From assembly GCF_003290185.1 (NCBI RefSeq), contig NZ_QNFY01000004.1:248001-312000 (forward strand): a DNA stretch of 64,000 nt. Direction: 5' to 3'. A model generated the notes under the pieces. The model did not search any database and was not told the DNA's origin. It was given only the letters and a program-made list of their open reading frames with translations. A program made the translations under genes and the position numbers. How positions within the stretch are numbered: position 1 is the first letter of the stretch; the number at the start of each line of letters is the position of its first letter. Positions 44,241 to 53,227 of this stretch are shown here, in pieces. The DNA comes from Chryseobacterium lathyri (lineage in GTDB: Bacteria; Bacteroidota; Bacteroidia; Flavobacteriales; Weeksellaceae).

Positions 44241-45560
44241 TTGGAAAAATTTAGTTTTAAAAATCAGCTTGAAAACCTTGTCAGAAATCCGGAAACTCAC
44301 AGCTATCTTCTGGCTGTAAGCGGAGGTGCCGATTCTATGGTCCTGGCCTCTCTTTTTAAGGGTTTGGGGCTTAATTTCCAGATAGCTCATATCAACTATA
44401 AACTTCGGGGTGAAGATTCTGATCTGGATCAAAAAACGGTTCAGGATTTTTGTGAGAAAAATCATATTCGTTTTCACCTGTATGAAGTTTCGGAAAAAGA
44501 TAATAAACCGGAAAATTCTATCCAGCTTTGGGCGAGAGAAATCCGTTATCGTTTTTTCAGGGAAATTCAGGAGCAGGAAAACCTTGAATTTCTTGTTACC
44601 GCTCATCATCTGAATGACCAGCTGGAAACTTTCATCATCAATCTTTCTAAAGCTTCTGGCATTAGTGGGCTGAGTGGTATTCCAGCAAATAAAAACAAAA
44701 TAATCCGGCCTCTTCTTAACTTTTCAAAAAAAGAAATTTATGGGTACGCTGAGGAAAACAGAATTGACTTCCGGGAAGATCTCTCTAATAAAAAAAGTGA
44801 TTATTTAAGAAACAAAATCAGAAATGAGATCGCTCCCAAGCTTTTGGAAATCAATGAGCACTTTCTGGAAAATTTCAGAAAAAGCTCTTCTTATCTGAAT
44901 CAAACCAGAGATTTTGTAGAAAAACGGATCGAGGAAATCGAAAATAAACTTACGGTATTTAACTCTGAGCACAAAATCTTATCCAAAGAAAAGCTGGGTC
45001 AGGAAAGTGCTTTCGTACAGTTTGAGATTTTAAAGAAATACGGATTCGACAAGGAAGAAGAAATCTCCAAAATTTTTACAGCGGAAAACGGCAGTTCTTT
45101 TTTTTCAAAAGATTATCAGCTTATGATCAGCCGCGATGAATTAATTTTCATCAGTAAAAACCAAAGGCAAGAAACCAAAGATGAAATTATTTTGGTGGAA
45201 AATTTTGATTTTTCTGAAATCCAAATGGATATTAGTCTTGAAGATACAATTGAAAACATTGACGGAATCAATAACAGTTTTGAATGGGATTTTGATGCCG
45301 CAAAACTTCAGTTTCCATTACGTTTAAGAAAACAGCAGGATGGTGACGAGTTTTATCCGGCGGATTTTTCAGGCAAAAAGAAAGTTTCTAAGTTTTTTAG
45401 GGACGAAAAATTATCTATTTTAGCGAGGCCAAAAATTTGGATCCTGTGTGACAGTTACAATTCCGTACTTGGAATTATACCTCTCAGACAGGACAGACGA
45501 TATGCAAGTGATGAGAAAACGCAAAGTATTCTCAAAATTTTTAATGAAAAGAAAAAATGA
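44241..45560 (+). CDS. tilS: tRNA(Ile)-lysidine synthetase
   Basis: A 439-residue N-type ATP pyrophosphatase that converts C34 of the AUA-reading tRNA-Ile to lysidine. The PP-loop SGGADS is at residues 27-32, followed by AHINYKLRGEDSDLDQ and VTAHHLNDQLETFIINL. A C-terminal TilS domain ends the protein (LRLRKQQDGDEFYPADFSGK). The start is TTG at 44241: the first in-frame ATG (44337) is within the PP-loop and would destroy it. The stop overlaps the dsbD start (ATGA). Confidence 0.94.
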   Translation: MEKFSFKNQLENLVRNPETHSYLLAVSGGADSMVLASLFKGLGLNFQIAHINYKLRGEDSDLDQKTVQDFCEKNHIRFHLYEVSEKDNKPENSIQLWAREIRYRFFREIQEQENLEFLVTAHHLNDQLETFIINLSKASGISGLSGIPANKNKIIRPLLNFSKKEIYGYAEENRIDFREDLSNKKSDYLRNKIRNEIAPKLLEINEHFLENFRKSSSYLNQTRDFVEKRIEEIENKLTVFNSEHKILSKEKLGQESAFVQFEILKKYGFDKEEEISKIFTAENGSSFFSKDYQLMISRDELIFISKNQRQETKDEIILVENFDFSEIQMDISLEDTIENIDGINNSFEWDFDAAKLQFPLRLRKQQDGDEFYPADFSGKKKVSKFFRDEKLSILARPKIWILCDSYNSVLGIIPLRQDRRYASDEKTQSILKIFNEKKK

Positions 45561-47623
45561 AATTTAGAAACTGGTTTTTAGCCGTACTACTGTTTTTAGC
45601 GGCAGGAATTAATGCACAGATCAAGAACCCTGTAAAGTTTAAGTTCACTGTCAACGATCTAGGGAACAACCAATATGAAGCAGTTTTAAATGCTACTATG
45701 GAAAACGGCTGGCATATCTATTCCAAAGATCTTCCTGAAGATACAGGAATTCCTACCGAGTATAAAGTTTCAGGGAAAAACATCGAACTGATCGGAAAGT
45801 TCACTGAAGTTGGTAAGAAACACGAAGAGTTTTCAGAAGCTTTTGGAGGGACGATTGTTTTTTATTCCAATTCTGCCGGTTTCAAGCAGAAATTTAAATT
45901 AAAAGACCCTACAAAACCAGCAGAGGTTATTTCTGAAATTACCTATCAGACTTGTGACGACAGAGTTTGTCTGGCTCCAAATACTTTAGAATTCAATCAA
46001 AAAGTAACTCCAAAAGGTGCTGTTGAGGAAACTGCAGAGGAAAAGACGGATGTTATAAAAGATTCTGCAAAAACTATAGAAACAGTTGCAGTAACGCCTG
46101 TAAAAGGAGAATTACCCGTTGCAGAAACATCAAAACTGGATCCAAAACAGCTAAAAATAGCAACCATTGATTTCCAGAAACCCTTGACCGATTGCGGAAC
46201 AGCCGTGGAAGAAGTCGGAGAAAATTACTGGACTTATTTATTCTTAGGATTTGTAGGTGGTCTGATCGCTTTGCTGACACCTTGTGTTTTTCCTATGATC
46301 CCGCTGACGGTTTCTTTCTTTACAAAAGGGAATAAAAACAAAGCAAAGGGTAAAAGAGATGCACTGATCTATGGATTTTTCATCCTTATCATCTTTGTCC
46401 TTCTGAGCCTTCCTTTCCATCTGATCGATGGAATTGCCGGAAATATTTTCAATGAAATATCTACAAGTGTATGGCTGAATATTGCCTTCTTTATCATATT
46501 CATCTTCTTTGCAGGAAGCTTCTTCGGATACTATGATATCACGTTGCCAAGCTCCATTGCCAATAAGTCTTCGAAAGCAGAAGAAGCAGGAGGAATTATC
46601 GGTATTTTCTTCATGGCACTGACGCTGGTTATCGTTTCGTTCTCATGTACCGGACCTATTCTGGGAAGCTTACTGGGAAGCGCAGTGACAGGCTCTACCA
46701 ATGTTCCTATGCTGCTGACATTCGCATTGGCAGGATTCGGACTGGCATGGGCCATCGTTTTTGGATTGCTGGCTTTATTCCCGCAGGCTTTACAGAGTCT
46801 TCCAAAATCCGGAGGATGGATGAATACCGTGAAAGTGGTTCTTGGTTTTGTAGAACTGGCTTTAGCTTTAAAATTCTTATCTAAGGCAGATTTAGTTTCT
46901 AAAACATTCTTATTAAAAAGAGAACTTTTCATTGCCATCTGGATCGTTATTGCTTTGGGACTGGCTCTTTATTTATTCGGAGTTATAAGATTTCCGCACG
47001 ATGATAAAAAACCGAAGATTTCTATTACAAGAAAGATATTAGGCGCTTTGGGAATAGGTTTTGTGATCTATCTGATCCAGGGATTAATTCCGGCAGAACG
47101 TCCAAAACTACAGCTGTTAAGCGGAATTCTGCCTCCTTTGAATGTAAGTTATCTTCATGATGAAAAAGACGGAATTCTGGGAATGCATCCCGAGCATGAT
47201 TTCTTTAAAGCTATTGAACTGGCTAAAAAGGAAAACAAACCAATTTTGATTGACTTCACAGGTTATGGCTGCGAAAACTGCCGAAAAATGGAGGAATTCG
47301 TATGGAGCGAGCCGGATATCCTTCCGATTTTACAGAACGATGTTGTATTGGCATCCTTATATGTAGATGATAAGGAAGAGCTTCCTGAAGATCAGAAAAC
47401 AAAAATAGATCTTGGGGACGGACAGGTGAAAAAGGTAAAAACGATTGGTGACCGATGGAGCTTATTCCAGCAGGTGAATTTTAATAATAATTCCCAGCCT
47501 CACTACGTTTTGATAACACCGGACGGAAAAGTAATCAATACGCCTGTATCCGGATATATGCCGAAAGAAGATTTCAAAAAGTTCTTAGAATGCGGAGTTA
47601 ATTACTATAAAACGACGAAGTAA
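45557..47623 (+). CDS. dsbD: Thiol:disulfide interchange protein DsbD
   Basis: 688 residues. A signal peptide (MKFRNWFLAVLLFLAAGINA) precedes a periplasmic DsbD-alpha-like domain with YQTCDDRVCLAPNTLEFN. A central block of about eight helices has LIALLTPCVFPMIPLTVSFF and SFSCTGPILGSLLGSAV, containing the transmembrane redox cysteines. The C-terminal thioredoxin-like domain has CENC (C572 and C575). It carries electrons from cytoplasmic thioredoxin to periplasmic proteins. Overlaps tilS by 4 nt; a terminator follows. Confidence 0.93.
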   Translation: MKFRNWFLAVLLFLAAGINAQIKNPVKFKFTVNDLGNNQYEAVLNATMENGWHIYSKDLPEDTGIPTEYKVSGKNIELIGKFTEVGKKHEEFSEAFGGTIVFYSNSAGFKQKFKLKDPTKPAEVISEITYQTCDDRVCLAPNTLEFNQKVTPKGAVEETAEEKTDVIKDSAKTIETVAVTPVKGELPVAETSKLDPKQLKIATIDFQKPLTDCGTAVEEVGENYWTYLFLGFVGGLIALLTPCVFPMIPLTVSFFTKGNKNKAKGKRDALIYGFFILIIFVLLSLPFHLIDGIAGNIFNEISTSVWLNIAFFIIFIFFAGSFFGYYDITLPSSIANKSSKAEEAGGIIGIFFMALTLVIVSFSCTGPILGSLLGSAVTGSTNVPMLLTFALAGFGLAWAIVFGLLALFPQALQSLPKSGGWMNTVKVVLGFVELALALKFLSKADLVSKTFLLKRELFIAIWIVIALGLALYLFGVIRFPHDDKKPKISITRKILGALGIGFVIYLIQGLIPAERPKLQLLSGILPPLNVSYLHDEKDGILGMHPEHDFFKAIELAKKENKPILIDFTGYGCENCRKMEEFVWSEPDILPILQNDVVLASLYVDDKEELPEDQKTKIDLGDGQVKKVKTIGDRWSLFQQVNFNNNSQPHYVLITPDGKVINTPVSGYMPKEDFKKFLECGVNYYKTTK

Positions 47624-47642
47624 TTCTTAATTTAAACATATA

Positions 47643-47677
47643 AAAAGCCTTATCATTATTTTGATAGGGCTTTTTTG
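47643..47677 (+). terminator. Terminator of dsbD
   Basis: AAAAGCCTTATCA pairs with TGATAGGGCTTTT over 13 bp with one G-U pair and a 6-nt loop, then more T. Confidence 0.8.
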
Positions 47678-47780
47678 ATATTTATAAAAATAATCATATT
47701 CTTAAAAAGTCACAAAAGCTTGCGAATATAAAATATTGTACAGTTATTTTATGTCAACCATTCTATAAATTTTAAATTTT

Positions 47781-47813
47781 ATTGATATTTATCAATTTTA
47801 GGTACAAACTTTG
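47781..47813 (+). promoter_or_regulatory. Palindrome and probable promoter of the solitary exbD
   Basis: ATTGATA-TT-TATCAAT (47781-47796) is a perfect 7-bp palindrome. Its TTG (47782-47784) could be the upstream promoter element for AAACTTTG (47806-47813), a near match to TAnnTTTG with 21-nt spacing. A repressor bound here would block the promoter. Confidence 0.4.
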
Positions 47814-47887
47814 TATAGATTCCATCAGATAAGTATCAATACTTTACTTTTTTAATCAAAACCGTTTAACATTTAAAAATATGAATT

Positions 47888-48412
47888 ATGGCTGAAGTAA
47901 TTGCACAAGAAAAACAGGGAGGAAGCAAACAAAGAAAAAAATTAATCCGGGTGGATATGACTCCAATGGTAGATTTAGGATTTCTATTGATCACCTTCTT
48001 TATGTTTACCACCAATTTTACAAAACCCAATGTAATGGATCTGGGACTTCCGGCAAAGGATCCTAATCCTCACCCTATTACCGATGTAATTATGGATCAG
48101 AACCAGGTTACCTTCATTCTCGGGAAAAACGACAGGGTATTTTACCACCAAAGCAATGAGAAGGATCTGAATACAGCAAATCTGAAAGAAACCGATTTCA
48201 GCGGGGTAAAAATTTCCAAGATCATTTCTGAAGCTTATAAAAACGCTCCGGTGCCTGAAAATTTCACCGTCATTGTAAAGCCCACCGATGATGCCATCTA
48301 TAAAAACTTCGTAGACATCCTGGACAATATCGCGATCTCTAAAAAAGAAAGATATGGCATTACTGATATAAAACCATGGGAAAAGAAAATTTATACCGAA
48401 TTAACCCAATAG
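47888..48412 (+). CDS. exbD: Solitary ExbD-like biopolymer transport protein
   Basis: A 174-residue ExbD. RVDMTPMVDLGFLLITFFMF holds the membrane helix and protonatable aspartate. It is very similar to the second ExbD of the operon at 31 kb (shared NVMDLGLPAK, KPTDDAIYKNFVDILD, KPWEK), but it has no exbB or tonB neighbour. It presumably pairs with the ExbB at 32-33 kb or one elsewhere. It has its own promoter region and terminator. Confidence 0.9.
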   Translation: MAEVIAQEKQGGSKQRKKLIRVDMTPMVDLGFLLITFFMFTTNFTKPNVMDLGLPAKDPNPHPITDVIMDQNQVTFILGKNDRVFYHQSNEKDLNTANLKETDFSGVKISKIISEAYKNAPVPENFTVIVKPTDDAIYKNFVDILDNIAISKKERYGITDIKPWEKKIYTELTQ

Positions 48413-48417
48413 AATCG

Positions 48418-48446
48418 AAGAGCATTTTTACAATGCTCTTTTTTAT
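48418..48446 (+). terminator. Terminator of the solitary exbD
   Basis: AAGAGCATT-TTTAC-AATGCTCTT followed by a T-run. Confidence 0.85.
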
Positions 48447-48472
48447 TTAAATTTGAAGAAACAACTAAGATT

Positions 48473-49255
48473 ATGCTGAATTTTGAAAGAAAAGGAAACG
48501 GGAAAGAAACTTTGGTACTGCTTCACGGCTTTATGGAAAACATCTCCATCTGGAGTGATATGGAGCCACATCTTTCGCGAGATTTTTCACTGTTGAAAAT
48601 AGATCTTCCGGGCCATGGACAATCTGATATTCTGGCCGAAGTTCACACCATGGAACTGATGGCTGATGAAGTGAAAAAAGTTTTAGATCATGAGAAGCTG
48701 GATAAAGTACATCTTTTGGGGCATTCCATGGGAGGGTACACCTCACTGGCTTTCGCAGAAAAATATCCTGAGACTCTCAAAAGCCTGACCTTATTCTTTT
48801 CCACCTATTTTCCTGACGATGAAGAAAAAAAACAGCAGCGGATTAAAAGCTATAGAATCATCAAGGATGCATTTCCCCATTATGTACGGGCTGGAATTCC
48901 GAATCTTTTCAATCCCAATGAAAGAGACATCCTGGAAGGCAAAATTGAAGCCGCGCTTGAAACTGCACTTTCCACCAACAATATGGGAGCTCTTGCCTGT
49001 GTAAAGGGTATGGTAGAAAGAACAGACAAAAAACATGTCATGGAAAGCCTGGAAGCGAAAATTTTAGTATTGGCAGGAAAGCATGACAACGCTGTAAAAA
49101 CAGATATGATGATCAAACATCTTCCTGACAGAACGAATATAAAATCCTACATCCTGGACTGCGGGCATAACGGGCACTGGGAAAAGCCCGGCATCTGCGC
49201 AGAAATTATCAATACGGAACTTCTTCATAATCTTCCAAAAAAATTAGTCCTGTAA
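48473..49255 (+). CDS. Alpha/beta hydrolase
   Basis: A 260-residue alpha/beta-hydrolase fold protein. The oxyanion segment is LVLLHGFMENISIW, the nucleophile elbow LLGHSMGGYTSL (S85), the acid in LAGKHDNAV and the catalytic histidine in CGHNGHWEKP. No signal peptide. Substrate unknown; esters or similar small compounds are typical. ATG at 48473. Confidence 0.9.
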   Translation: MLNFERKGNGKETLVLLHGFMENISIWSDMEPHLSRDFSLLKIDLPGHGQSDILAEVHTMELMADEVKKVLDHEKLDKVHLLGHSMGGYTSLAFAEKYPETLKSLTLFFSTYFPDDEEKKQQRIKSYRIIKDAFPHYVRAGIPNLFNPNERDILEGKIEAALETALSTNNMGALACVKGMVERTDKKHVMESLEAKILVLAGKHDNAVKTDMMIKHLPDRTNIKSYILDCGHNGHWEKPGICAEIINTELLHNLPKKLVL

Positions 49256-49257
49256 TA

Positions 49258-49281
49258 CCCGGCAATAGCTTTATTGCCCGG
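49258..49281. terminator. Hairpin after the hydrolase gene
   Basis: CCCGGCAATA pairs with TATTGCCCGG over ten positions with one C-C mismatch, starting 3 bp after the stop. No T-run, so a weak terminator or a short palindromic element. Confidence 0.4.
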
Positions 49282-49327
49282 TCTATATCAAAATTTCTTG
49301 TATCTTAGTAAGGAATTATTACTTTCG

Positions 49328-50137
49328 ATGGGTTTATTCTCTTTCAAAAAAAAGAAACCGCCGGTTATCGGCCTTACACTTTCCGGTGGAGGAATGCGTG
49401 GAATTGCCCATATCGCAGTACTGAAAGCACTGGAAGAATATAATCTGAGACCGCATATCATTTCAGGGACCAGCGCCGGCTCTATTGTGGGAGCATTTTA
49501 TTCCTTCGGAAAATCACCGGATGAGATGATGGATATTGTAAAACAAACAACATTCTTTTCAAGATCTTATCTGAAACTTTCTAAAAACGGTATTTTCAGC
49601 TCAAATTTCATCCTGAAACTTTTTAATGATCATTTTCCTGAGAATGATTTTAAAATCTTAAAAATCCCTGTTTACGTTACTGCCACGGAAATGACCCACG
49701 GAATTGTGGATTTCTTTTCGGAAGGTGAGCTTTTCGGCCCGCTTCTGGCTTCGTCAAGCGTTCCGTTTATTTTACCTCCTGTGAGAATGGGTGAAAAAAT
49801 ATATGTTGATGGAGGTGTTTTAGACAATCTCCCTATAGAGCCGATCATCGACAAATGTGATTTTTTAATTGCTTCTCACGTCAATTCTATAAGTTATGAT
49901 GAATTAAGGAAAATGAGCCTGATGAAGGAATTTGACCGTATTCTCCATTTAGCCATTGCAAAATCGGTTTACTCCAAAGCAAAGTCCTGTGACATTTTTT
50001 TAGACCCTCCTAAAATGACAAAATTCAGCTTATTCAGTAAGAAAAACCTTGATGTCATGTTTCAGGAAGTTTACGAGTATACCTGTGAAGAACTCGAAAG
50101 CAAGGGATATACTAAAAATTTGAGTACCGAAGTGTAA
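49328..50137 (+). CDS. Patatin-like phospholipase
   Basis: 269 residues of the bacterial patatin family. The oxyanion loop is LSGGGMRGIAHI, the nucleophile GTSAGS (S49) and the catalytic aspartate VDGGVLDN (D161), forming the Ser-Asp dyad of lipid acyl hydrolases. No signal peptide. The start was set at ATG 49328 (MGLFSFKKKK), because the upstream in-frame stretch from 49274 is not conserved-looking and overlaps a hairpin. It converges on nrnA. Confidence 0.9.
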   Translation: MGLFSFKKKKPPVIGLTLSGGGMRGIAHIAVLKALEEYNLRPHIISGTSAGSIVGAFYSFGKSPDEMMDIVKQTTFFSRSYLKLSKNGIFSSNFILKLFNDHFPENDFKILKIPVYVTATEMTHGIVDFFSEGELFGPLLASSSVPFILPPVRMGEKIYVDGGVLDNLPIEPIIDKCDFLIASHVNSISYDELRKMSLMKEFDRILHLAIAKSVYSKAKSCDIFLDPPKMTKFSLFSKKNLDVMFQEVYEYTCEELESKGYTKNLSTEV

Positions 50138-50188
50138 GTGTTTGAATGTATAAGCTTACTGTCTGAAAATAGTCATGTACTAATTCCT

Positions 50189-51193
50189 TTACAGCTCTTC
50201 CTGCTCCAGTCTTTTCTTGAATGTTTCGATGGTATCCGGAAGAGATTCATCAGATTTTCCACCCGCAGCATTGATGTGTCCGCCACCACTGAAATATTTT
50301 CTGGAAAACTGGTTCACATCCACATCATCCTTACTTCTGAAAGAGATCTTGATAAAATCATCGTACAGGTCTTCCATAAAGAAAGCTGCCATTTTTACTC
50401 CTGCAATGCTCAGTCCATAATTGACAAAACCTTCTGTATCTCCTTTCTGGAAACCAAATTCCTTCAGCTCGTTTCTTGTAAGTGACAGCACAGCTACTTT
50501 GCCATCATTCACGACTTCTATCCTTCCCAGCACGAGAGCAAGAAGGTGAAGACGGGAAACTGTGTTGGTATCCCATGTGTTCGAGGTTATAACGGAAGGA
50601 TCAGCTCCTTTTTCTATCAGATTGGCAATAATCCTGTGAGTCGTTGCGCTTGTGGAACGAAAACGGAAACCGCCTGTATCCGTCATGATCCCAGTATAGA
50701 GGCATTCTGCAATATCCTGATTGACCAGCCTTTCATCTTCCATTGCTTCAATAAAATGATAAATCATCTGTGAGGTGGCTGGAATCACTGTGTCAGAATA
50801 CACAAAGTCAAAATTTTCCGGTTGCTGGTGATGGTCGATAAGTATTTTTTTAGCTTTAGATTTAATCAGCCATTCTCCCAATAATCCTATTCTTGAAGGC
50901 GAGTTAAAATCAAGACAAAAAATAACATCTGCCCCACTGATCAGATCAGATGCATACTTTCTTTTATACTCCCCGATGACCACCTTTTTGGATTCCGGCA
51001 TCCATTTCAGAAATTTCGGAAAATCATTGGGAACAATCACTTCTACCGGAATTCCCTTTGCCCCAAGATAATGCTTTAATCCCAGACTGGAGCCTATAGC
51101 ATCGCCATCCGGATTATAATGGGTAAGGATAATTATTTTATTTTCAGGCGTAAGTAATGTGTTGATATCTAAAAGTTCTGCTGGTGTAAACAT
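50189..51193 (-). CDS. nrnA: Bifunctional oligoribonuclease/PAP phosphatase NrnA (DHH family)
   Basis: A 334-residue DHH-DHHA1 phosphoesterase. The N-terminal metal sites are THYNPDGDAIGSS, FCLDFN and LIDHHQQP; the C-terminal DHHA1 domain has SGGGHINAAGGK. It degrades short RNA oligonucleotides (nanoRNA) and can hydrolyse pAp. It has a TAnnTTTG box upstream (complement of CAAAGATA, 51226-51233). Convergent with the patatin gene. Confidence 0.92.
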   Translation of the reverse strand: MFTPAELLDINTLLTPENKIIILTHYNPDGDAIGSSLGLKHYLGAKGIPVEVIVPNDFPKFLKWMPESKKVVIGEYKRKYASDLISGADVIFCLDFNSPSRIGLLGEWLIKSKAKKILIDHHQQPENFDFVYSDTVIPATSQMIYHFIEAMEDERLVNQDIAECLYTGIMTDTGGFRFRSTSATTHRIIANLIEKGADPSVITSNTWDTNTVSRLHLLALVLGRIEVVNDGKVAVLSLTRNELKEFGFQKGDTEGFVNYGLSIAGVKMAAFFMEDLYDDFIKISFRSKDDVDVNQFSRKYFSGGGHINAAGGKSDESLPDTIETFKKRLEQEEL

Positions 51194-51354
51194 CGTGTGT
51201 TTATTTTTCTTTAAATTTGAGTTTTCAAAGATAGAGCTTTTAAATAAATCAGCTAAATATTATTTCTTTGCACAAAATTTCGTTTCTTAATGCAGTTTGT
51301 CAATATTGGTATAAAAAGCATTGTCAAATAATTTCTAAAAAAAGATAAGTAAAA

Positions 51355-51385
51355 TTTGTAACTTTTAAAAATTTCTATATCTTTG
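51355..51385 (+). promoter_or_regulatory. Promoter of rpmH
   Basis: TTTG (51355-51358), 19 nt, TATCTTTG (51378-51385): a full match to the Bacteroidota sigma-A consensus. Leader about 38 nt. Confidence 0.75.
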
Positions 51386-51429
51386 CAACCTGAAAATTAA
51401 TAGATTAATTACGATTTAAATATATAGTA

Positions 51430-51588
51430 ATGAGTAAAAGAACATTCCAGCCATCAGAAAGAAAGAAAAGAAACAAACACGGTTTCAGAGAAAGAATGTC
51501 TACGCCAAATGGTAGAAGAGTTTTGGCAGCAAGAAGAGCTAAAGGCAGAAAGAGTTTAACTGTTAGTGCAGCCCGCGCTAAGAGATAA
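51430..51588 (+). CDS. rpmH: 50S ribosomal protein L34
   Basis: A 52-residue basic protein beginning [20 protein letters not shown] and continuing with the L34 signature [22 protein letters not shown] 51430 to TAA 51586-51588. It belongs to the large ribosomal subunit. It is shorter than 60 residues and easily missed by automatic calling. It has an excellent promoter of its own. Confidence 0.97.
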   Translation: MSKRTFQPSERKKRNKHGFRERMSTPNGRRVLAARRAKGRKSLTVSAARAKR

Positions 51589-51743
51589 TATCTCGAATTA
51601 TCATATACAAATCATGCTTGAAAAGAAGTTTTTCAGGCATTTTTTGTTGTTAAAATTTCCTAAAGTTTAGGGTTTTTAAGCTTCTTTTCTCTATTTTTAA
51701 GATCTGAAAAAATATTTTAGAAATAGCACTATAAAATTGAATT

Positions 51744-52454
51744 ATGCCGCATACACATATCTCCGGAGATAATATTATAAGCTTACAGCACGCAAAAATT
51801 GCGCAAAAAAACTTTACTGTTCTTTCTGACGTTAATCTTAACATCAAAAAGGGCAGATTCTGTTACCTTATCGGAAAAACAGGTTCCGGAAAAAGCTCGC
51901 TTCTGAAAACACTTTACGGACACATTCCTTTAGCATCAGGACATGGAGCTGTGGTAGGTTTTGAACTTGCCAAACTGAGACCATCTGATATTCCTAACCT
52001 GAGAAGGAAACTGGGGATTGTATTTCAGGATTTCCAGCTACTTTCTGACAGAACAGTTGAGAAAAATCTGAAATTCGTTCTTGAAGCAACAGGATGGAGT
52101 GATAAAATAAAAATGGAAGACCGCATCAATGAAGTTCTGGGAAGTGTAAACATGAAAAGCAAAAAGCACAAGATGCCGCATGAACTTTCAGGTGGGGAGC
52201 AGCAGCGTATCGCTATTGCAAGGGCTTTACTTAATCATCCGGATCTTATCCTTGCCGATGAGCCTACAGGAAACCTTGACCCGGAAACATCCAATGAAAT
52301 CATGACGCTTCTGAAGCAGGTAGCCCTTGAAAACGGAGCCGCAGTAGTAATGGCGACACACGATTACCATATGATCCAGAACTTCCCTGGAGAAGCGATC
52401 AGGTGTGAAGACGGAAAAGTTTCCGTGTTGGATACTGCAGAATTATTTGAATAA
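51744..52454 (+). CDS. ftsE: FtsE-like cell-division ABC ATPase
   Basis: A 236-residue ABC ATPase. Walker A is IGKTGSGKSS near residue 44, the signature LSGGEQQR near 148 and Walker B LILADEPTG near 168; the Q-loop segment is IVFQDFQLLSDRTVEKNL, typical of FtsE. FtsE with membrane partner FtsX activates septal peptidoglycan hydrolases. ftsX is not adjacent, as is common in Bacteroidota. Confidence 0.88.
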   Translation: MPHTHISGDNIISLQHAKIAQKNFTVLSDVNLNIKKGRFCYLIGKTGSGKSSLLKTLYGHIPLASGHGAVVGFELAKLRPSDIPNLRRKLGIVFQDFQLLSDRTVEKNLKFVLEATGWSDKIKMEDRINEVLGSVNMKSKKHKMPHELSGGEQQRIAIARALLNHPDLILADEPTGNLDPETSNEIMTLLKQVALENGAAVVMATHDYHMIQNFPGEAIRCEDGKVSVLDTAELFE

Positions 52455-52525
52455 GATATAAGATAAAGAATTGCAAATTGGAGGTACAGACTGAATATGA
52501 CCATCTAACTTCTAACCTCTAGTTT

Positions 52526-53227
52526 CTAGCTTCTACTTTTAAAGACATGAAACTCCTTCGTGAGTTCAAGATATTGGTCCGAGTATTGTCTCGGACTTTT
52601 TTCTATGACAAAATCAGATTCTTCAATAGCTCTTTCTATGAACGAAAATTCCAGAACTAATCTTTTCGTTTTTGAATTCTCAATCCCTTTAATATTAACT
52701 TTTCGTTTTAAGAACAATCGGTTTTCTGATGCTATATCAATAAAAACACTGCCGGCCTCAACAGGAATAATAACCGACAAAACACCATGATCAGACAGAA
52801 GTTTTTCAGAAACAGAAATAAGCTGCTGGAAATTCAGTTCTACAGTCTGACGTGCTATTTTATCTTTATCAGATCCGGATTCTTCAAAATAAGGAGGATT
52901 TGAAACAATAAGATCAAATTTATTTTCTGTATGAAAAGTTTTAAGATCCTGATGGATATTTTTCAGCCTTGAATGAAAAGGAGATTGTTCAAAATTCTTT
53001 TTAGTCAGCAGAGCAGCGTCCGCATTGATATCAAGACCCAGAAAAGAAGCGTGATCATTTCTCTGAGCAAGCATTAACGAAATCAGGCCGGTTCCGGTTC
53101 CTATCTCCAAAACTTCCGAAGCATTCTTTACATCAGCCAGAATACCCAGCAAAACACCGTCTGTTCCTACACGAAAGACCTCTTTCGACTGTTGGATTTC
53201 AAAATATTTAAATTTAAAAGGCTTCAC
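52526..53227 (-). CDS. trmN6: tRNA1(Val) adenine-N6 methyltransferase (YfiC/TrmN6 type)
   Basis: A 233-residue Rossmann-fold methyltransferase. SAM motif LEIGTGTGLISLMLAQR and the N6-adenine catalytic motif VSNPPYFEESG are present; KYFEIQQSKEVFRVGTDGVL matches the YfiC family N-terminus. It methylates A37 of tRNA-Val. The start is GTG at 53227, whose G is shared with the TAG of the upstream kinase gene, so translation is coupled. Confidence 0.88.
   Translation of the reverse strand: MKPFKFKYFEIQQSKEVFRVGTDGVLLGILADVKNASEVLEIGTGTGLISLMLAQRNDHASFLGLDINADAALLTKKNFEQSPFHSRLKNIHQDLKTFHTENKFDLIVSNPPYFEESGSDKDKIARQTVELNFQQLISVSEKLLSDHGVLSVIIPVEAGSVFIDIASENRLFLKRKVNIKGIENSKTKRLVLEFSFIERAIEESDFVIEKSPRQYSDQYLELTKEFHVFKSRS

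Noticed and set aside
47888..48412. Possible assembly duplication of the exbD at 31 kb
   Set aside because: The protein is similar but clearly diverged in sequence and has unrelated flanks, so it is a true paralogue.
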